A stretch of DNA of 64,000 nt from Apostichopus japonicus (lineage: Eukaryota; Echinodermata; Holothuroidea; Aspidochirotida; Stichopodidae): positions 9,575,501 through 9,639,500 of the forward strand of contig NC_092582.1 of assembly GCF_037975245.1 (NCBI RefSeq), written 5' to 3'. Shown here piece after piece: positions 26,701 to 36,689 of the stretch. The translations under genes and the position numbers were made by a program. The number at the start of each line of letters is the position of its first letter. Within the stretch, counting starts at the first letter, position 1. The notes beneath the pieces were generated by a model, which saw nothing but the letters and a program-made list of their open reading frames with translations, did not search any database and was not told where the DNA came from.

Positions 26701-29700
26701 ACTTTCTTTCAAAGGCTAGCGGAACTGACGATCTGGCTGACTTTTCACAACGGTTTAGCTCTATTCTTGTGTGATTTCAATGGTTTGAACATATTCCACC
26801 AGAAACAGAAAGAATCATACTTGTAAACATCGAGGGTCAAGCTACTCAAAGCAAGGAAATTCTCCCCCCAGCTTAATGAATGTGTTGATTTTTTTTATAT
26901 TATTATTGTCATCTTTAATGAGGGTAGTCCTGCTCAGTGCAGAAACACTGCTTTCCAGAGGAGCCCTCAATACAAATATCCGACATCTGAACAAAATACA
27001 TAAGTTTTCATATTGTGTTTAAAAATATTAACATTTGGCAAGCATTTCAAATTTGGGGGAAGACTGTTCCACGACCTGACTCCAGAAAATTTAAAGGACC
27101 TTTTACCATTCCCAGATTTTACAGGAACAAGTAAAACATTAAATTGACTGTAAAAATAACATTCCCCTAAAAGGGTGAAATATATATAGCAGAAGCCTTA
27201 TTTCACCAAAGTCACAATAAATATTTATTTAGATAAATGTGCAATTTCTATCCCAACTTCCCAAGGGAACCACGTTCAATTGGAATTGTTCGATAAGATT
27301 ATGATATACCTGTAGAGGGAGGTCATATTCAGATCATTTGCAATTCAAACATATCTAGCCTAACATCGAAAAACAATGCACAAGTGACTACACATTGATG
27401 CAGCCTTTGTCTTTTCTTTGGTTGCCATGACAGTTACTTCTTTGGTTACCATGACAGTTACGTTTTTTGTATGCAACTCATTTCTGAAGCATGCAAGATA
27501 AAACTAAGGATGTTGAGACACTGACTGTCTTGTGTGTGTACTAACTTTATTATCAAAATAAGGAAACAGGCTCTAAATCTTAATAATATTAGAAATACGG
27601 TCAGTCTTATTACATTCATTGATACTAAATGCTACATGATAGACCAACCAGCCAAGGAGAAGACCAAATTTCAGCAAGCACTGTATTTCTAAGGTGGTGG
27701 TGGAGAAGGGAGGTGGGGGAGGGACGGTTATAACTCCCCCTCCCCCGCGATTGATTTAGGTAGGGGCGTCTGTTTCAGTACGAACAAACCAAAAACAATT
27801 GAATTACGATCTACAGTACAACGCCTGTTCCCTCCAGATGTCTCTTTCTAAAAAGGGAACCTTTGAACTTTTCTTGAAAAAGTTTTTTTTCATAGTTTAA
27901 AACAAAGACATGTGATATATACCTAAAGTTGTTGATAGCCAATAAACCCTGGACTACAATATTAAAACAATAGGATCACTTCCCTCACCAATGTGAATAA
28001 GTGAATGAGATTCATCAAAGAATGTTCATCTTGGTTTCAAAAGATAACAAATTTAAAAGTGTTTCATGGAATGCATGATTCATAAATAATAACCTTTGAC
28101 TTACACCAAAAACAATAGGGTTGTTACAGATACAGTAAATACCAAAGTATCAGGTTCAGCCTGAGAAGCGGCGTTTCTATTTTGTGTGTCATGAATTGAG
28201 TTCAGAGAAGTTTCCAATCGTGACCTCAAATGACCTTAAGCCAGCGATTGATCTATTAAAACAAAAAGAGCAGGCGATGGTTATGAATGAACAACATTCC
28301 ACAGCACTGTTGAACTGTTTAAAATGATGGAGAAGAAAACTGAGATTTCAAGATGCAGAGGAATATGGAGATGGAGGGAGCTCTCCTGAAAGTGAATGCA
28401 TCCAAAAATTTTAGGGCCAACCAGGACTAGGTGACCTTCTTTTCAAAAGTTGATCATAAACAAAACCAATTTATAACTTTGGCACCATGTTCAGGTTCTT
28501 TTAGTATCACCTGAGGAAGAGTTACACATTATAAGCTACAAGTTTTCCTGCTATTTGTGAGATATTTACTTCAATGTCTTTTGTACTCAAAATACCAGCT
28601 ATTTGGGAACGATCATTTCAGGCAAAATCTAAAAAAATCTGCAAAGTGAGTAATCCTTAAAATATGATTGCAATGGATGAAGGTAAGATAGCTTTCTTCA
28701 ACCAGTGAATAATGAACAGATTTCTTTACTAATTGAACAATGAAAACCTGTCTGAATTGTAAATTTGAAAGGAAGAGTGTGTTGTAGGTGGTGAGTCCAG
28801 TATTAGAAGTTAGAAGGCATGGTAGATTGTGAAGCATTTGCTTCCTATCATGATCCCTCCCATCCTCCCCCCAGTAGCAGGTTGGGTTGGTAGCATGAGA
28901 AACATTTGCTCCCCTATCATGATTTCTAATCCCCCCCCCCCACCCCTCCCTTCAGCCGCTAGTTTTCCCCCAAGTAGCAGGTTGGGTTAGGTTGATATTT
29001 GCCCCAGTAGCAGAGCCAAGGGGATGGTAGCACAAGAAGATAGTCCTATCCTGCTCCTACTGTATCATGATTTCTAACCCTCCCCCTTCACCCGCTAGTT
29101 TCCCCCAGTAGCAGGTTGGGTTAGGTTGATATATGCCCCAGTAGCAGAGCCAAGGGGATGGTAGCATGAGAAGATAGTCCCCTATCATGGTGGTCCCCTC
29201 CCAACCACCTCCCCCAAGTCAATGTTGCTTAAGGTAAATACAGTATATATTAATTTGCACTTTAAAAAAAATGTCTGTCCCCACTCTGTCGTCTCAAAAC
29301 TGTTCGCTCACACATGTCGAGCTGCAATGATGAGCCTATGACCTCAGCATCTCTGAAGCCGTGAAGGAGCATTCCAGAGTTTGAGCATATTTAAAGGTGA
29401 GTATCATGAAATCCGCAGTACTAAGCTGCAAGGACGTTGCCAGTGCCCACTCAGTGTTTTTCTTGAGAGCTCTGTAACATATCAAGAAGTACATTTCTGC
29501 AGAAGGTCATTCTTTAAAGGAATTGAAGACTTGCGCACAAAGAAACGTCTCATGCCGGTAATCTGACCTAGTTTCGAATGAGGTGTAACAGAAGTGTTAG
29601 ATACCACCATCGATCCCAGAAAATACACCCACAGCTTGCTACCGTCTGTAATTAAACACTAGTGTACAGTCAATACATGCAGCTACGTTCAATACCCACA

Positions 29701-29843
29701 ACAGTGTACATAGCAGCGATAGACATCTCAGGTCCAGCTAAAGATAACAAGGTATCACGTTTCATTACTGTCTGCATTTTGTAGCGACACAAAAAATCTT
29801 CACTTGCATGTAAACAGCAACATACCTGTTCCGTCTCTGGCAT
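20703..29843 (-). CDS. TRAF-domain (MATH) protein, minus strand, 5' exons uncertain
   Basis: The terminal exon 21473-20703 is secure: on the minus strand an acceptor (gattttgtcatgcag) precedes HLTLSSKDQHVQQELKHI, and the frame ends in TGA. It encodes a coiled coil and then a TRAF-C/MATH domain with the landmarks YDGILMLEIKDY, YGYKMCARIYLNGDGVGKGT, WPFQRRVTF, SFRPDTTSSSFQKP and MNIASGCP, most like vertebrate TRAF2/3/5. An upstream 42-nt exon, 26555-26514 (DSNFAISSTLGDLQ), has a tttgcag acceptor and a gttagt donor in phase. Before it, 29843-29826 could supply MPETEQ before a gtatgt donor. That model totals 276 aa, with coiled coil at about 71-122 and MATH at about 123-270. TRAFs are cytosolic adaptors trimerising beneath TNF and Toll-type receptors. 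No RING or zinc fingers are visible; whether the gene is RING-less, like TRAF1, or has unseen 5' exons is open. Confidence 0.85.
21600..24049. repeat. Dispersed 398-bp-unit repeat family, array 1 (in TRAF intron)
   Basis: Units of about 398 bp (compare 22078 with 22476) share tttgacctcgtataacttcg, catttatgatcagaaggyacctt-like text, gaaaatagcatcgaaactgt, cctttggtgacctcggatca and catgaccgttaagttt. Shorter variant units occur at about 22880-23400. The array ends in (CA)n at about 23973-23998 and a terminal hairpin, ggttcctttgcttttagcaaggaacc, ending at 24049 and followed by A's. The same end closes the 4.3-kb copy at 46866-51165. The expected left end (CAAGAGCCC...) is not seen here, so this copy is truncated. 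Confidence 0.9.
22216..22358. promoter_or_regulatory. Nuclear-receptor-like DR5 and DR4 hexamer repeats in repeat unit
   Basis: AGGTCA-aattg-AGGTCA (22216-22232) is a direct repeat with 5-nt spacing, and TGACCT-ttgg-TGACCT (22343-22358) is one with 4-nt spacing. Both recur in the other units of the family, several of which also have AGGTCA-a-GGGTCA (DR1), for example 22626-22638. The hexamer patterns match retinoid and thyroid-receptor-type element architecture; function here is purely inferential. Confidence 0.35.
24060..26513. other. TRAF intron sequence, low-complexity and unassigned
   Basis: About 24110-24375 is a degenerate AAAC/AAAT-type simple repeat. Poly-G or poly-C tracts occur near 24690, 25125 and 25245. 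No exon or transposon boundary could be supported between here and the 42-nt exon at 26514-26555. Confidence 0.5.
26885..27150 (-). mobile_element. Candidate LINE 3' end (minus strand)
   Basis: Read on the minus strand, the sequence includes ctggagtcaggtcgtggaac and later GGGCTCCTCTGGAAAGCAGT, with cactgagcaggactaccctc just before ATTAAAGATGACAATAATAATAT. A stretch of this type ending in an AATAAT tail resembles the 3' UTR of L2/CR1-like non-LTR retrotransposons. No reading frame is intact. The call rests on tail structure and family resemblance only. Confidence 0.45.
28855..29195. repeat. C-rich tandem repeat, period about 134 bp
   Basis: About 2.5 copies share agtagcaggttgggttaggt, then gccccagtagcagagccaag and ggggatggtagca, with C-runs between. 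It lies in the large intron between the two proposed small TRAF exons. Confidence 0.8.
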
Positions 29844-29844
29844 T

Positions 29845-31153
29845 CTGCAGAAAGACAAAGAAAGACAATTTATAATATGCATCACTGGTAACCATGGAAC
29901 TACATCAGGAAGGAGTTGGGGTTTCCCCTTCAGATATCCTGTGACTAAAGGGGTGAGTGAGATCTGAAGTGGATCTGCAGAATTAGCTGTCGTCAGGTAT
30001 GCCTTGGATATTTTCCTATCAATACATATAGGTCGTAAACACACATTTTGTATATGTATCATACTCAGATTGCTTCATAGGTCCAGACCGGTAGAGGCGT
30101 ATACATACAACATACTACTACGGCAGTGTATTTGTTGAACTATCTTCCTTCTGTCCTTTCACATTAAGGTGAACATACTTCTGTCAACTCATTCCGGACA
30201 CGATATTGACCCCAATATTGACATCAAGCTGTAGTATTACCTAAAGTTTAAACTATATGTTTTATAAAGTGAGTGTGATTTTGAGATCTCATGCTTTGAC
30301 CTGTGTTGACCTCAGATGACTTTCACAGAAAAGGATACTGTTCCTATATACTCAATAAGGCAGATCCACATTCCATGCATGTATACTTGAAATCAAGATC
30401 TACTTTTTGAGTTTTCACATTCACAAGACATTGACCTGAGCTGTTGACAAGTGACTCCCTACAATTCCAATAGGGTTGGCTTATCGCATACTCACCATGC
30501 GGAATCTAAATGTATACCAACTATGACTATCAACCAAGTTTTTAATTTTGGTCAACATGTGTTACAAGGTTTTCAGGCTTTGACTTTAAATGACCTTGGG
30601 CATGGGCATGAACTTCATGCAAACACACAAACTTGTTTTTTTTCCATGTAATATAGAGCTACAACAGATAACCTCTCCCTTTATTTATATGGACCAGTGA
30701 CTATATTGTTATCTATTGCTCCAACAACTAGTGTTACCGATCAACTTCTTTTGTCCCATCATGTTACCTTTGCGAGGCCGAGACAAGTACACACACATTC
30801 CATCGCATAGATTCTAAGTTACATTTTGCCTTTGGTAAGGAATAACAAATTTGTGGAGCACCCATATACTGTAGATGAAAAACATGCGGTACCTTACTTT
30901 GGTATTGACAAGGCCATTGTGCAATATGTTTCTGTATGGTCAAACTCCAAAATGGTCCGTCCTCACAAGAGAATGGTAGATTCCTTAACATGTATGTTTC
31001 AGAGGCTAACGTATTGTGGTGTTTCATACATTACTACTCAGTGATGACTATACTAATCAGCAATCCTGTGGTAAACTTTGAAATTAATCATATCCTGCCA
31101 GGACTTTTTTCCATAGGTCTGCATAATAATCATCTGCACGCAGGTGCAATTGT
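29845..31153. other. Unassigned DNA between the proposed TRAF 5' exon and the DIRS element
   Basis: No RING or zinc-finger exon could be recognised on the minus strand. Fragments near 30290-30620 carry tgacctgtgttgacctcag- and caccatgcggaatct-like strings reminiscent of the dispersed 398-bp family, at low identity. Confidence 0.4.
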
Positions 31154-31195
31154 TTCCCCAAACCTTAACCGGTTTGTGAATTAACGAGCGACGTA

Positions 31196-31290
31196 CTCAC
31201 CTCATATAACCTATGCATTACCGTATTAACCTCGCTCTAGCATCTGGCAATTTGTCTGTATGTAAGTGTGGCCATCTCCCTTCCGTAATT
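31196..31290. repeat. DIRS left inverted terminal repeat
   Basis: This runs from ctcacctcatataacctatg to cccttccgtaatt. It is the reverse complement of 37168-37262 over about 95 bp and forms the 3' terminus of the element. Confidence 0.95.
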
Positions 31291-31630
31291 TCCAGGCCGC
31301 AATGGTGCGGCACCGGACGGAGAAGGGGGAGAGGATCGACCAAGGGGCGGAAACCCCGAGGATACAACCAAAAACATTCTCACCTGAAGAGGCCCTAGGT
31401 GGGCTGGTGTGGGTGACAGGTGGGTCCTGAGTGGGCCCGAAGTGGGTCCAGAGTGGGTCGTCGGTGGGTGTAGGCGGGACCCCACGACATCCCTCGAAAA
31501 TTCCTGGGGGGAAAGGCCGTCACATGGTCATATCTGTGTGGCCAGTTCCCCTAGTATCCGAGGAGGGTATCCGACGTGGTTGTATGGTTCCGTCCGCGAG
31601 GTCCCCCATAGTGGGGAGGCGGGTCGGGAT
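31291..31630. other. DIRS noncoding GC-rich spacer
   Basis: GC-rich DNA with degenerate GTGGGTCC-type repetition (about 31415-31470) lies between the left terminal repeat and the internal complementary region, beyond the recombinase stop codon. No reading frame of note is present. Confidence 0.6.
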
Positions 31631-31728
31631 GTTATATGAGGTGAGTACGTCGCTCGTTAATTCACAAACCGGTTAAGGTTTGGGGAATTCACAGCGCGTA
31701 CTCCCTCACCTCATATAACCTATGCATT
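31631..31728. repeat. DIRS internal complementary region
   Basis: The first half (31631-31687) is the complement of the left outer end, and the second half (about 31686-31728) is the complement of the right outer end. They meet at ggggaattcac. In the DIRS replication model this region templates joining of the two ends into a circle before recombinase-mediated integration. Confidence 0.93.
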
Positions 31729-32769
31729 TGTGACACAGGAGCCCTGGCGGTGGGTCGAGGATCTCGCGGGCGGCGGACCTAGGGCCGCTCGGGCAAAATC
31801 CCCTTCCGTGGCAGGGGTGTTTGTGAGATAACAGGCGACAAAGGAAGACGGGGTCTTCCAGGCCGCCGCCTTCATAATATCTTCCAGGGGAACCCCCCGG
31901 AACCACGCCCTGGACGTGGCGTGGCCTCGGACGTCGTGCGCCCGGACGGGTTCCCCAGGCTGGGTGTGGGCACGAATTAAGTCGGCCATCCACCGTGAAA
32001 TGGTGTCCTTTGAGGCCGGGGTGTAGGGCGACCGCGGTAAAATGAAGAGCCTGTCCGAGGTACGTAGCTGTTTGGTCCTCTCTATGTACCACTTAAGGGC
32101 TCGGACAGGGCACCAGCGCTTGTCTTCCGCGATTGACGAGGCTTGTGACAGACTCGGTAGGAAGATCTCGTTCGGGGTAAAGGTTACTGATTGGTTCTTT
32201 GGGAGGAAGTGAGGGTCAGGTAGTAATCTGACTCCTCCTGGTTCGAACCTCGTGAACCCCCGTTGGAGGGTGAGCGCGTGGAGACAGCTTCTGCGCCTGG
32301 CAGAGGCGGCCGCGATCAGAAACAGAGTTTTGTGTGTTAGTTTGTCCAATGGAGCATTGTGTAACGGCTCGTACGGAGAGCCCGCAAGGGTCGTCAGGAC
32401 CTCGTGGAGGGCCCATGACGGGGCCAGGCGGCGCCTGGGAGGGCGTCTGTGGAACATGCCCCTTAAGACCTGGCGGAGGACCGGGTTGGTTCCTACTGAG
32501 GAGCCATCCGAGAATCCGCTGTGAACCGCTGCTATTGCGGAGCGGTAATTTCTAATTGTACTTATTTGCTTCCCTTCTCGGAAGAGTTCGAGTAGGAAGG
32601 CCGCCACCTGGTCTACTGAGGCCTCCACGGGATCAGCAGCGTTGTCCCCGGCCCAAACATAGTATCGGTGCAGTCTAGAATCGTATGTTTTAACCGTGGA
32701 CTGCCGGCGGGCATCCACTGCAATGTCCGCAACCTCCGGTGGAAACCCCGCTGTCTGGAGCGAGAGCCG
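31720..32769 (-). CDS. DIRS tyrosine recombinase
   Basis: The frame is open from 34359 to 31720 (879 codons), but only the last 350 or so codons look like a real protein; the upstream part overlaps the RT gene in another frame. The recombinase region has an N-terminal core-binding-like segment (RRQSTVKTYDSRLHRYYVW, TIRNYRSAIAAVHSGF). The catalytic domain follows, with Arg in SARRRSCLHAL (about residues 688-690 of the open frame), the HDVR box (H808, R811), Trp in AAAWKTP (834) and the nucleophile Tyr in VACYL (844). This is the R-H-R-H/W-Y layout of phage-integrase-type recombinases. It overlaps the RT ORF end by about 155 nt and would catalyse integration of the circular DNA copy. The start codon or translation mechanism is not clear. 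Confidence 0.93.
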   Translation of the reverse strand, partial: RLSLQTAGFPPEVADIAVDARRQSTVKTYDSRLHRYYVWAGDNAADPVEASVDQVAAFLLELFREGKQISTIRNYRSAIAAVHSGFSDGSSVGTNPVLRQVLRGMFHRRPPRRRLAPSWALHEVLTTLAGSPYEPLHNAPLDKLTHKTLFLIAAASARRRSCLHALTLQRGFTRFEPGGVRLLPDPHFLPKNQSVTFTPNEIFLPSLSQASSIAEDKRWCPVRALKWYIERTKQLRTSDRLFILPRSPYTPASKDTISRWMADLIRAHTQPGEPVRAHDVRGHATSRAWFRGVPLEDIMKAAAWKTPSSFVACYLTNTPATEGDFARAALGPPPARSSTHRQGSCVTNA

Positions 32770-34886
32770 GAGAGTTTCCACGCAGCTAGATGGAGGCTCG
32801 TGATGTCGGGGTGGGTTATGTGGCCGCTCCGTTGGGAGAGGAGCTTGGCGGCCGGTGGGAATTTGTATGGTAGGTCCACCAGCATTTCGATGATGAGTGG
32901 GAACCATGCTTGATTGGGCCAGCAAGGTGCGATCAAAAGCATGTCCGCTTCCACGTCCCGAAGCATCGTGAGAATTCTGCGGAGTAATCCCAGTGGGGGA
33001 AAGGCGTACATGGAGAGGCCCGCCCATGAGACGACTAGGGCGTCGGTCTTCCAGGCCTGCGGGTCGTGGTATCTGGAGCAGAACGTCGGGAGTTTGGCGT
33101 TCTTGGCCGTCGCGAACATGTCGACGGACGGCCTGCCGAACAGGTGGAATATGTGGTCGGACCACGTTCGGGAGAGCTCCCATTCCCCATTGACTAGATA
33201 CCCCCTGGACAGTGCGTCTGCCAGTATATTGTCTTTCCCTGCTAGGTGGGACGCCCGTAGGCCGATCCGAAGGGAGTCGCAGAGGACGAGCAGGTCCCAT
33301 GTCCTGCGTAGGAGGGCCAGGGATCGAGTGCCCCCTTGACGGTTGATATACGCCACGGTCGTGGTGTTGTCTGACCGGACCGTGACAGTGTGGCCCGTTA
33401 GGTGGGTTGCCCAGTGACGTACGGCCCTCAGGACCGCTTCCGTCTCTAAAATATTGATATGGAGACCCCTCTCGGGCTCCGCCCATTCGCCGGCAACTGT
33501 GTGTGTGCCCCATACCGCTCCCCAGCCGCTGAGGGAGGCATCCGTCGTGATCGACGTTGTAGGGGCTGGGTTCCGGAAAGGTCGCCCTGCCGCGATCCTG
33601 TCCGACTCTGCCCACCACGTGAGAAACGGGCGAAGCCCCGTTGGAAGTGGGATTGGCGTTGCCGCCGACGACCGATCCGGGGCATAGTGTTTGAGGAGGT
33701 GCCGCTGGAGCGGCCTCATTCTGAGTCTGCACAGGTCTAGAAGGTCTGTGAAGCTCGCCATCTTCCCCAATAGGCGCTGCCACGTGAGCGCTGGGGTATT
33801 CCGATTGCCTAGTATTTTTCTGGCCGTGGCCACTAGGCTTGCCGTTCTTTCGGCCGTCGGGTAGACCATGCCGCTGGCGAGGTCGAGACGGGCCCCTAAG
33901 TATATGATCGATTGAGTGGGCACGAGGTTGGATTTCTCGACATTGATTAACCACCCCAGTTTCGTCAGGAGGGAGACGGTGGCGTTTGTACTGGCGAGAG
34001 CCCCTTGTTGGGAGTTGCCGAGTACTAACCAATCGTCTAGGTAGGCGAACACCATTACCCCGTTTCGGCGGAGGTGAGCCAGGACCGCCCTTGTTACCCT
34101 GGTGAAAACCCTGGGTGCCGTGGAGAGGCCAAATGGTAGCGCTGTGAAGCGGTAATCTATGGCCTTGTACCTGAACGCGAGGAACCGCTGGTCCTCGAGT
34201 CGGATGGGGATATGTAGGTAGGCATCCTTTAGATCGACGGAGGATGCCCACATCCCTGGGCGCAGTAGGTGGAGGATTGATGTGAGAGTCTCCATCCTGA
34301 ACCTCTCCGGTCGGATGAACCTCCTGTTGAGAGGTCTGAGGTTCAGGATGGGCCTCCAAGTCCCGTTCTTCTTCGGCGTGAGGAAGAACGAGGACCGGAA
34401 GAGGGGGCCGTCCGCGTTTGCGGTGGTGACCCGCGTAATGGCGCCTTTTTTGAGAAGACTGTTGATCTCGTCTTCGAGGGCGGCCCGCTTTTCCGGTATC
34501 TCGGGTACTGGCGTGGTTGCGAAGAGGCCATATTGGGGTGGGGTAGACGAGAACTCTATCTCGTAGCCCCTTTTTACCACGTCCAGTACCCAGGCTCCTG
34601 GGTCGATTTTCTCCCAGTGAGCCCAGAAAACTCTTAGTCGCCCCCCCACCTTGGCCTTGGCCGCTACGGTGGGGTGGGCATCCCTAGGGCCGTTTACCGC
34701 GCCCGCGGCTTCCGCGGCTTCCGCGGTATTGCGGGCGGTACGGCCTGTGTTCGGGCCGCGAAGGAGCGGATTGTTGTTGCGTTCGCGGAGCGCCCCGACT
34801 CTGACTGTAGCTGGATCTTGAGCGGCTACCTTGTCTTGAGTCAAAACGTGGGCGCGAGGATGAGGTCGGGCGGGACATGTGCTCAT
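32613..34886 (-). CDS. DIRS reverse transcriptase-RNase H polyprotein
   Basis: This 757-codon frame starts inside the gag-like ORF end (about 200-nt overlap). Reverse transcriptase landmarks are TPKKNGTWRPILNLRPLN (about 170-187), SVDLKDAYLHIP (D218), LPFGLSTAP (about 250-258) and the catalytic YLDD at 282-285. RNase H landmarks are ITTDASLSGWGAVWG (D449), E481 in LETEAV, RSDN (D506) and the terminal D in LADALSR (about 557). A further region at about 585-670 (SVDMFATAKNAKLPTF, YAFPPLGLL, APCWPNQAWFP) corresponds to the methyltransferase-like segment reported in DIRS elements; I did not find an unambiguous catalytic motif there. The frame shows no stop or shift. Confidence 0.95.
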   Translation of the reverse strand: MSTCPARPHPRAHVLTQDKVAAQDPATVRVGALRERNNNPLLRGPNTGRTARNTAEAAEAAGAVNGPRDAHPTVAAKAKVGGRLRVFWAHWEKIDPGAWVLDVVKRGYEIEFSSTPPQYGLFATTPVPEIPEKRAALEDEINSLLKKGAITRVTTANADGPLFRSSFFLTPKKNGTWRPILNLRPLNRRFIRPERFRMETLTSILHLLRPGMWASSVDLKDAYLHIPIRLEDQRFLAFRYKAIDYRFTALPFGLSTAPRVFTRVTRAVLAHLRRNGVMVFAYLDDWLVLGNSQQGALASTNATVSLLTKLGWLINVEKSNLVPTQSIIYLGARLDLASGMVYPTAERTASLVATARKILGNRNTPALTWQRLLGKMASFTDLLDLCRLRMRPLQRHLLKHYAPDRSSAATPIPLPTGLRPFLTWWAESDRIAAGRPFRNPAPTTSITTDASLSGWGAVWGTHTVAGEWAEPERGLHINILETEAVLRAVRHWATHLTGHTVTVRSDNTTTVAYINRQGGTRSLALLRRTWDLLVLCDSLRIGLRASHLAGKDNILADALSRGYLVNGEWELSRTWSDHIFHLFGRPSVDMFATAKNAKLPTFCSRYHDPQAWKTDALVVSWAGLSMYAFPPLGLLRRILTMLRDVEADMLLIAPCWPNQAWFPLIIEMLVDLPYKFPPAAKLLSQRSGHITHPDITSLHLAAWKLSGSRSRQRGFHRRLRTLQWMPAGSPRLKHTILDCTDTMFGPGTTLLIPWRPQ

Positions 34887-36606
34887 CCGCCTCCCTCAGA
34901 GATTTCATTCTCTCTGCCTCCTCCCGGAGTTTGTCATCGAACTTGCCGCCGAAGAGGTCGCTGCCCAGGATCGGTAAGTTGCGGAACGCGTCCGCCGTGG
35001 ATCTGGACGACCAATTCAGGGAGTTCAGAACCAGGTCCCGACGTGTCAAGGTAGCCTTAACCGAGACGCGGGCGAACTGGTCTAATACCATCCTGGAAAC
35101 GGGTCCCAGGAGGGCAATGATGGCGGCGGTATCTTTGCGGGAGATACCCGATGCCTGGGCCTGTTGGAACGATCTGTTCAATAGCTCGGCGAAAAGTAAT
35201 AGGGCTGACGAGTACTTCATCCCTGCGCGGGAGGCCCTATCTACGTCGAACAGGGAGGATTCTAGGGTCTGTGCACCCTTCTCCCTGAACTTGTCTTTGC
35301 CGTCTAAGGCACCCGCCGACCGAAGTCTCTCCTTCACTTGAGGCGGGATTTGGGGTGGCGTGAAAAGACTTTCCCAGTCTTCGTCGCCCACGTGGAAAGT
35401 GCGATGGGCTGATCGCTGGAAGGCTGTCCAGCGTTTCGCCTGTGCCACCGCCTCGAACCGCTCTCTACATTCCACATCCACCGGGATGGAGGCTCGAGGC
35501 TTTTGGGTGGCCGCGTTCAAAGTGAGTTTGGATGCCGGCCCCTCGTGGGCCCGCGCATCCACCCTTTCCTCGAAGCCGAGGACTCTGCGGAGTACTGCCG
35601 TCGCCTTCTCAAAGGCTTCCGCCGAAATTTCTGTACCCCGTAAGGGTTCTTCATCCTCCGCCTCGGAGTCTCCACTGAGGAGGCGGGCACTAGCTGCGAT
35701 TGACAGCGCATCATCAGCTCTGGAGGAGACGTCGTCCCAGGGATCTGCCTGGGCCTCCTCAGGGGCGAGATCGTCCGTAACCGGTGCTGGCGGTGGCGCC
35801 GGTTGTGGTGGAATTGACGGAGCCCCTTGTTGTTCCGGGTCCTGTTGACTCGGCTTTTGTAGCAATTGTCCCAGGAGGTCTTTAACCTGGGAAAGGAGAG
35901 CCTGCCCCGGATCTGGGGATTGTCTCCTCTTTCGTTTCTTGGCCCTGTGTCGCCCAGAAGAATGTCCGCTCGAGGACGAGGGCGACGAGCCAGACCTCGA
36001 CCTGCGTCGAGGTCGCCGGTGTCTTTCCCGGCTCCTACCGCGGCTACGGCTGTGGGTACGGCTTCTGCTTCGGCTTTGGCGCCGTTCCGTACTCTCCGGG
36101 GAGAACCCCGAGAAATCTCTCCGGTTGTGGTCCCACGACCCCGGAGTTGAAGTAAATAAGTCCGCCACCGCTTGTCTTCGGGGGCTTCTGGACTCCACGT
36201 GGCCTGAAGTGGACGGACCCTCCTGGGGTCGCGGCCGTGGCTGAGCTGACGCCGCACGGGAATTAGCTCCATCTCGTATGGATACCCGTTCCTGAGGAGG
36301 GTTTGAGCCATCTCGTATGGCGCCCTCCGTTCCCCCATGTTTAGGGCTTATGCCATCTCTTATGGCCGCCTGGGGTTCCTTCGCCGGCGGCTTCTTTTTC
36401 CCCTGCTTTGAGGAAGCCGCCTTCTTTCTTTTTTCTGCGGCTTTATCCGCCAGCCAGGTACCGATCAAATCCCAGCGCTCCCGGGTCCAGTCCTGGCAAA
36501 TGGAGCAGGTCTGCTTACTCCCGCATGGGCGACACTTTGGGCATAAATCATGCTTATCCCATGCTTTGAACGGACGGAACTGCTTACAAGAACGGCAGTT
36601 TTCCAT
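34684..36606 (-). CDS. DIRS gag-like ORF1 protein
   Basis: A 640-aa frame is the first ORF of the element. The N terminus is cysteine-rich (CRSCKQF, HDLCPKCRPC, CSICQDW), a probable zinc-binding region. An arginine/serine-rich stretch (SRSRSRTHSRSRGRSRER) at about 170-215 is a likely nucleic-acid-binding or nuclear segment, followed by a Pro/Gln-rich linker and an acidic patch. The C-terminal half is a helical domain with FRNLPILGSDLFGGKFDD, typical of DIRS gag proteins. Its role would be to package element RNA; this is by position and family, as gag sequences diverge quickly. Confidence 0.88.
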   Translation of the reverse strand: MENCRSCKQFRPFKAWDKHDLCPKCRPCGSKQTCSICQDWTRERWDLIGTWLADKAAEKRKKAASSKQGKKKPPAKEPQAAIRDGISPKHGGTEGAIRDGSNPPQERVSIRDGANSRAASAQPRPRPQEGPSTSGHVESRSPRRQAVADLFTSTPGSWDHNRRDFSGFSPESTERRQSRSRSRTHSRSRGRSRERHRRPRRRSRSGSSPSSSSGHSSGRHRAKKRKRRQSPDPGQALLSQVKDLLGQLLQKPSQQDPEQQGAPSIPPQPAPPPAPVTDDLAPEEAQADPWDDVSSRADDALSIAASARLLSGDSEAEDEEPLRGTEISAEAFEKATAVLRRVLGFEERVDARAHEGPASKLTLNAATQKPRASIPVDVECRERFEAVAQAKRWTAFQRSAHRTFHVGDEDWESLFTPPQIPPQVKERLRSAGALDGKDKFREKGAQTLESSLFDVDRASRAGMKYSSALLLFAELLNRSFQQAQASGISRKDTAAIIALLGPVSRMVLDQFARVSVKATLTRRDLVLNSLNWSSRSTADAFRNLPILGSDLFGGKFDDKLREEAERMKSLREADEHMSRPTSSSRPRFDSRQGSRSRSSYSQSRGAPRTQQQSAPSRPEHRPYRPQYRGSRGSRGRGKRP

Positions 36607-36689
36607 CCTTTTTTTTTTTTTTTTTTTCGAGAAATCTCCGAAAAAATTTTTTGAGAAATCTCCGAGACCTGAAGCTGTGAAAACTAAAT

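Noticed and set aside
32770-34359. Upstream 530 codons of the recombinase open frame as an extra protein domain
   Set aside because: It is the alternate-frame reading of the RT gene, is Pro/Arg/Gly-rich as expected for GC-rich shadow frames, and has no recognisable domain.
34684-36606. Host SR-protein gene
   Set aside because: The Arg/Ser-rich stretch suggested a splicing factor, but the frame lies inside the DIRS termini just before the RT gene and has no RRM domain.
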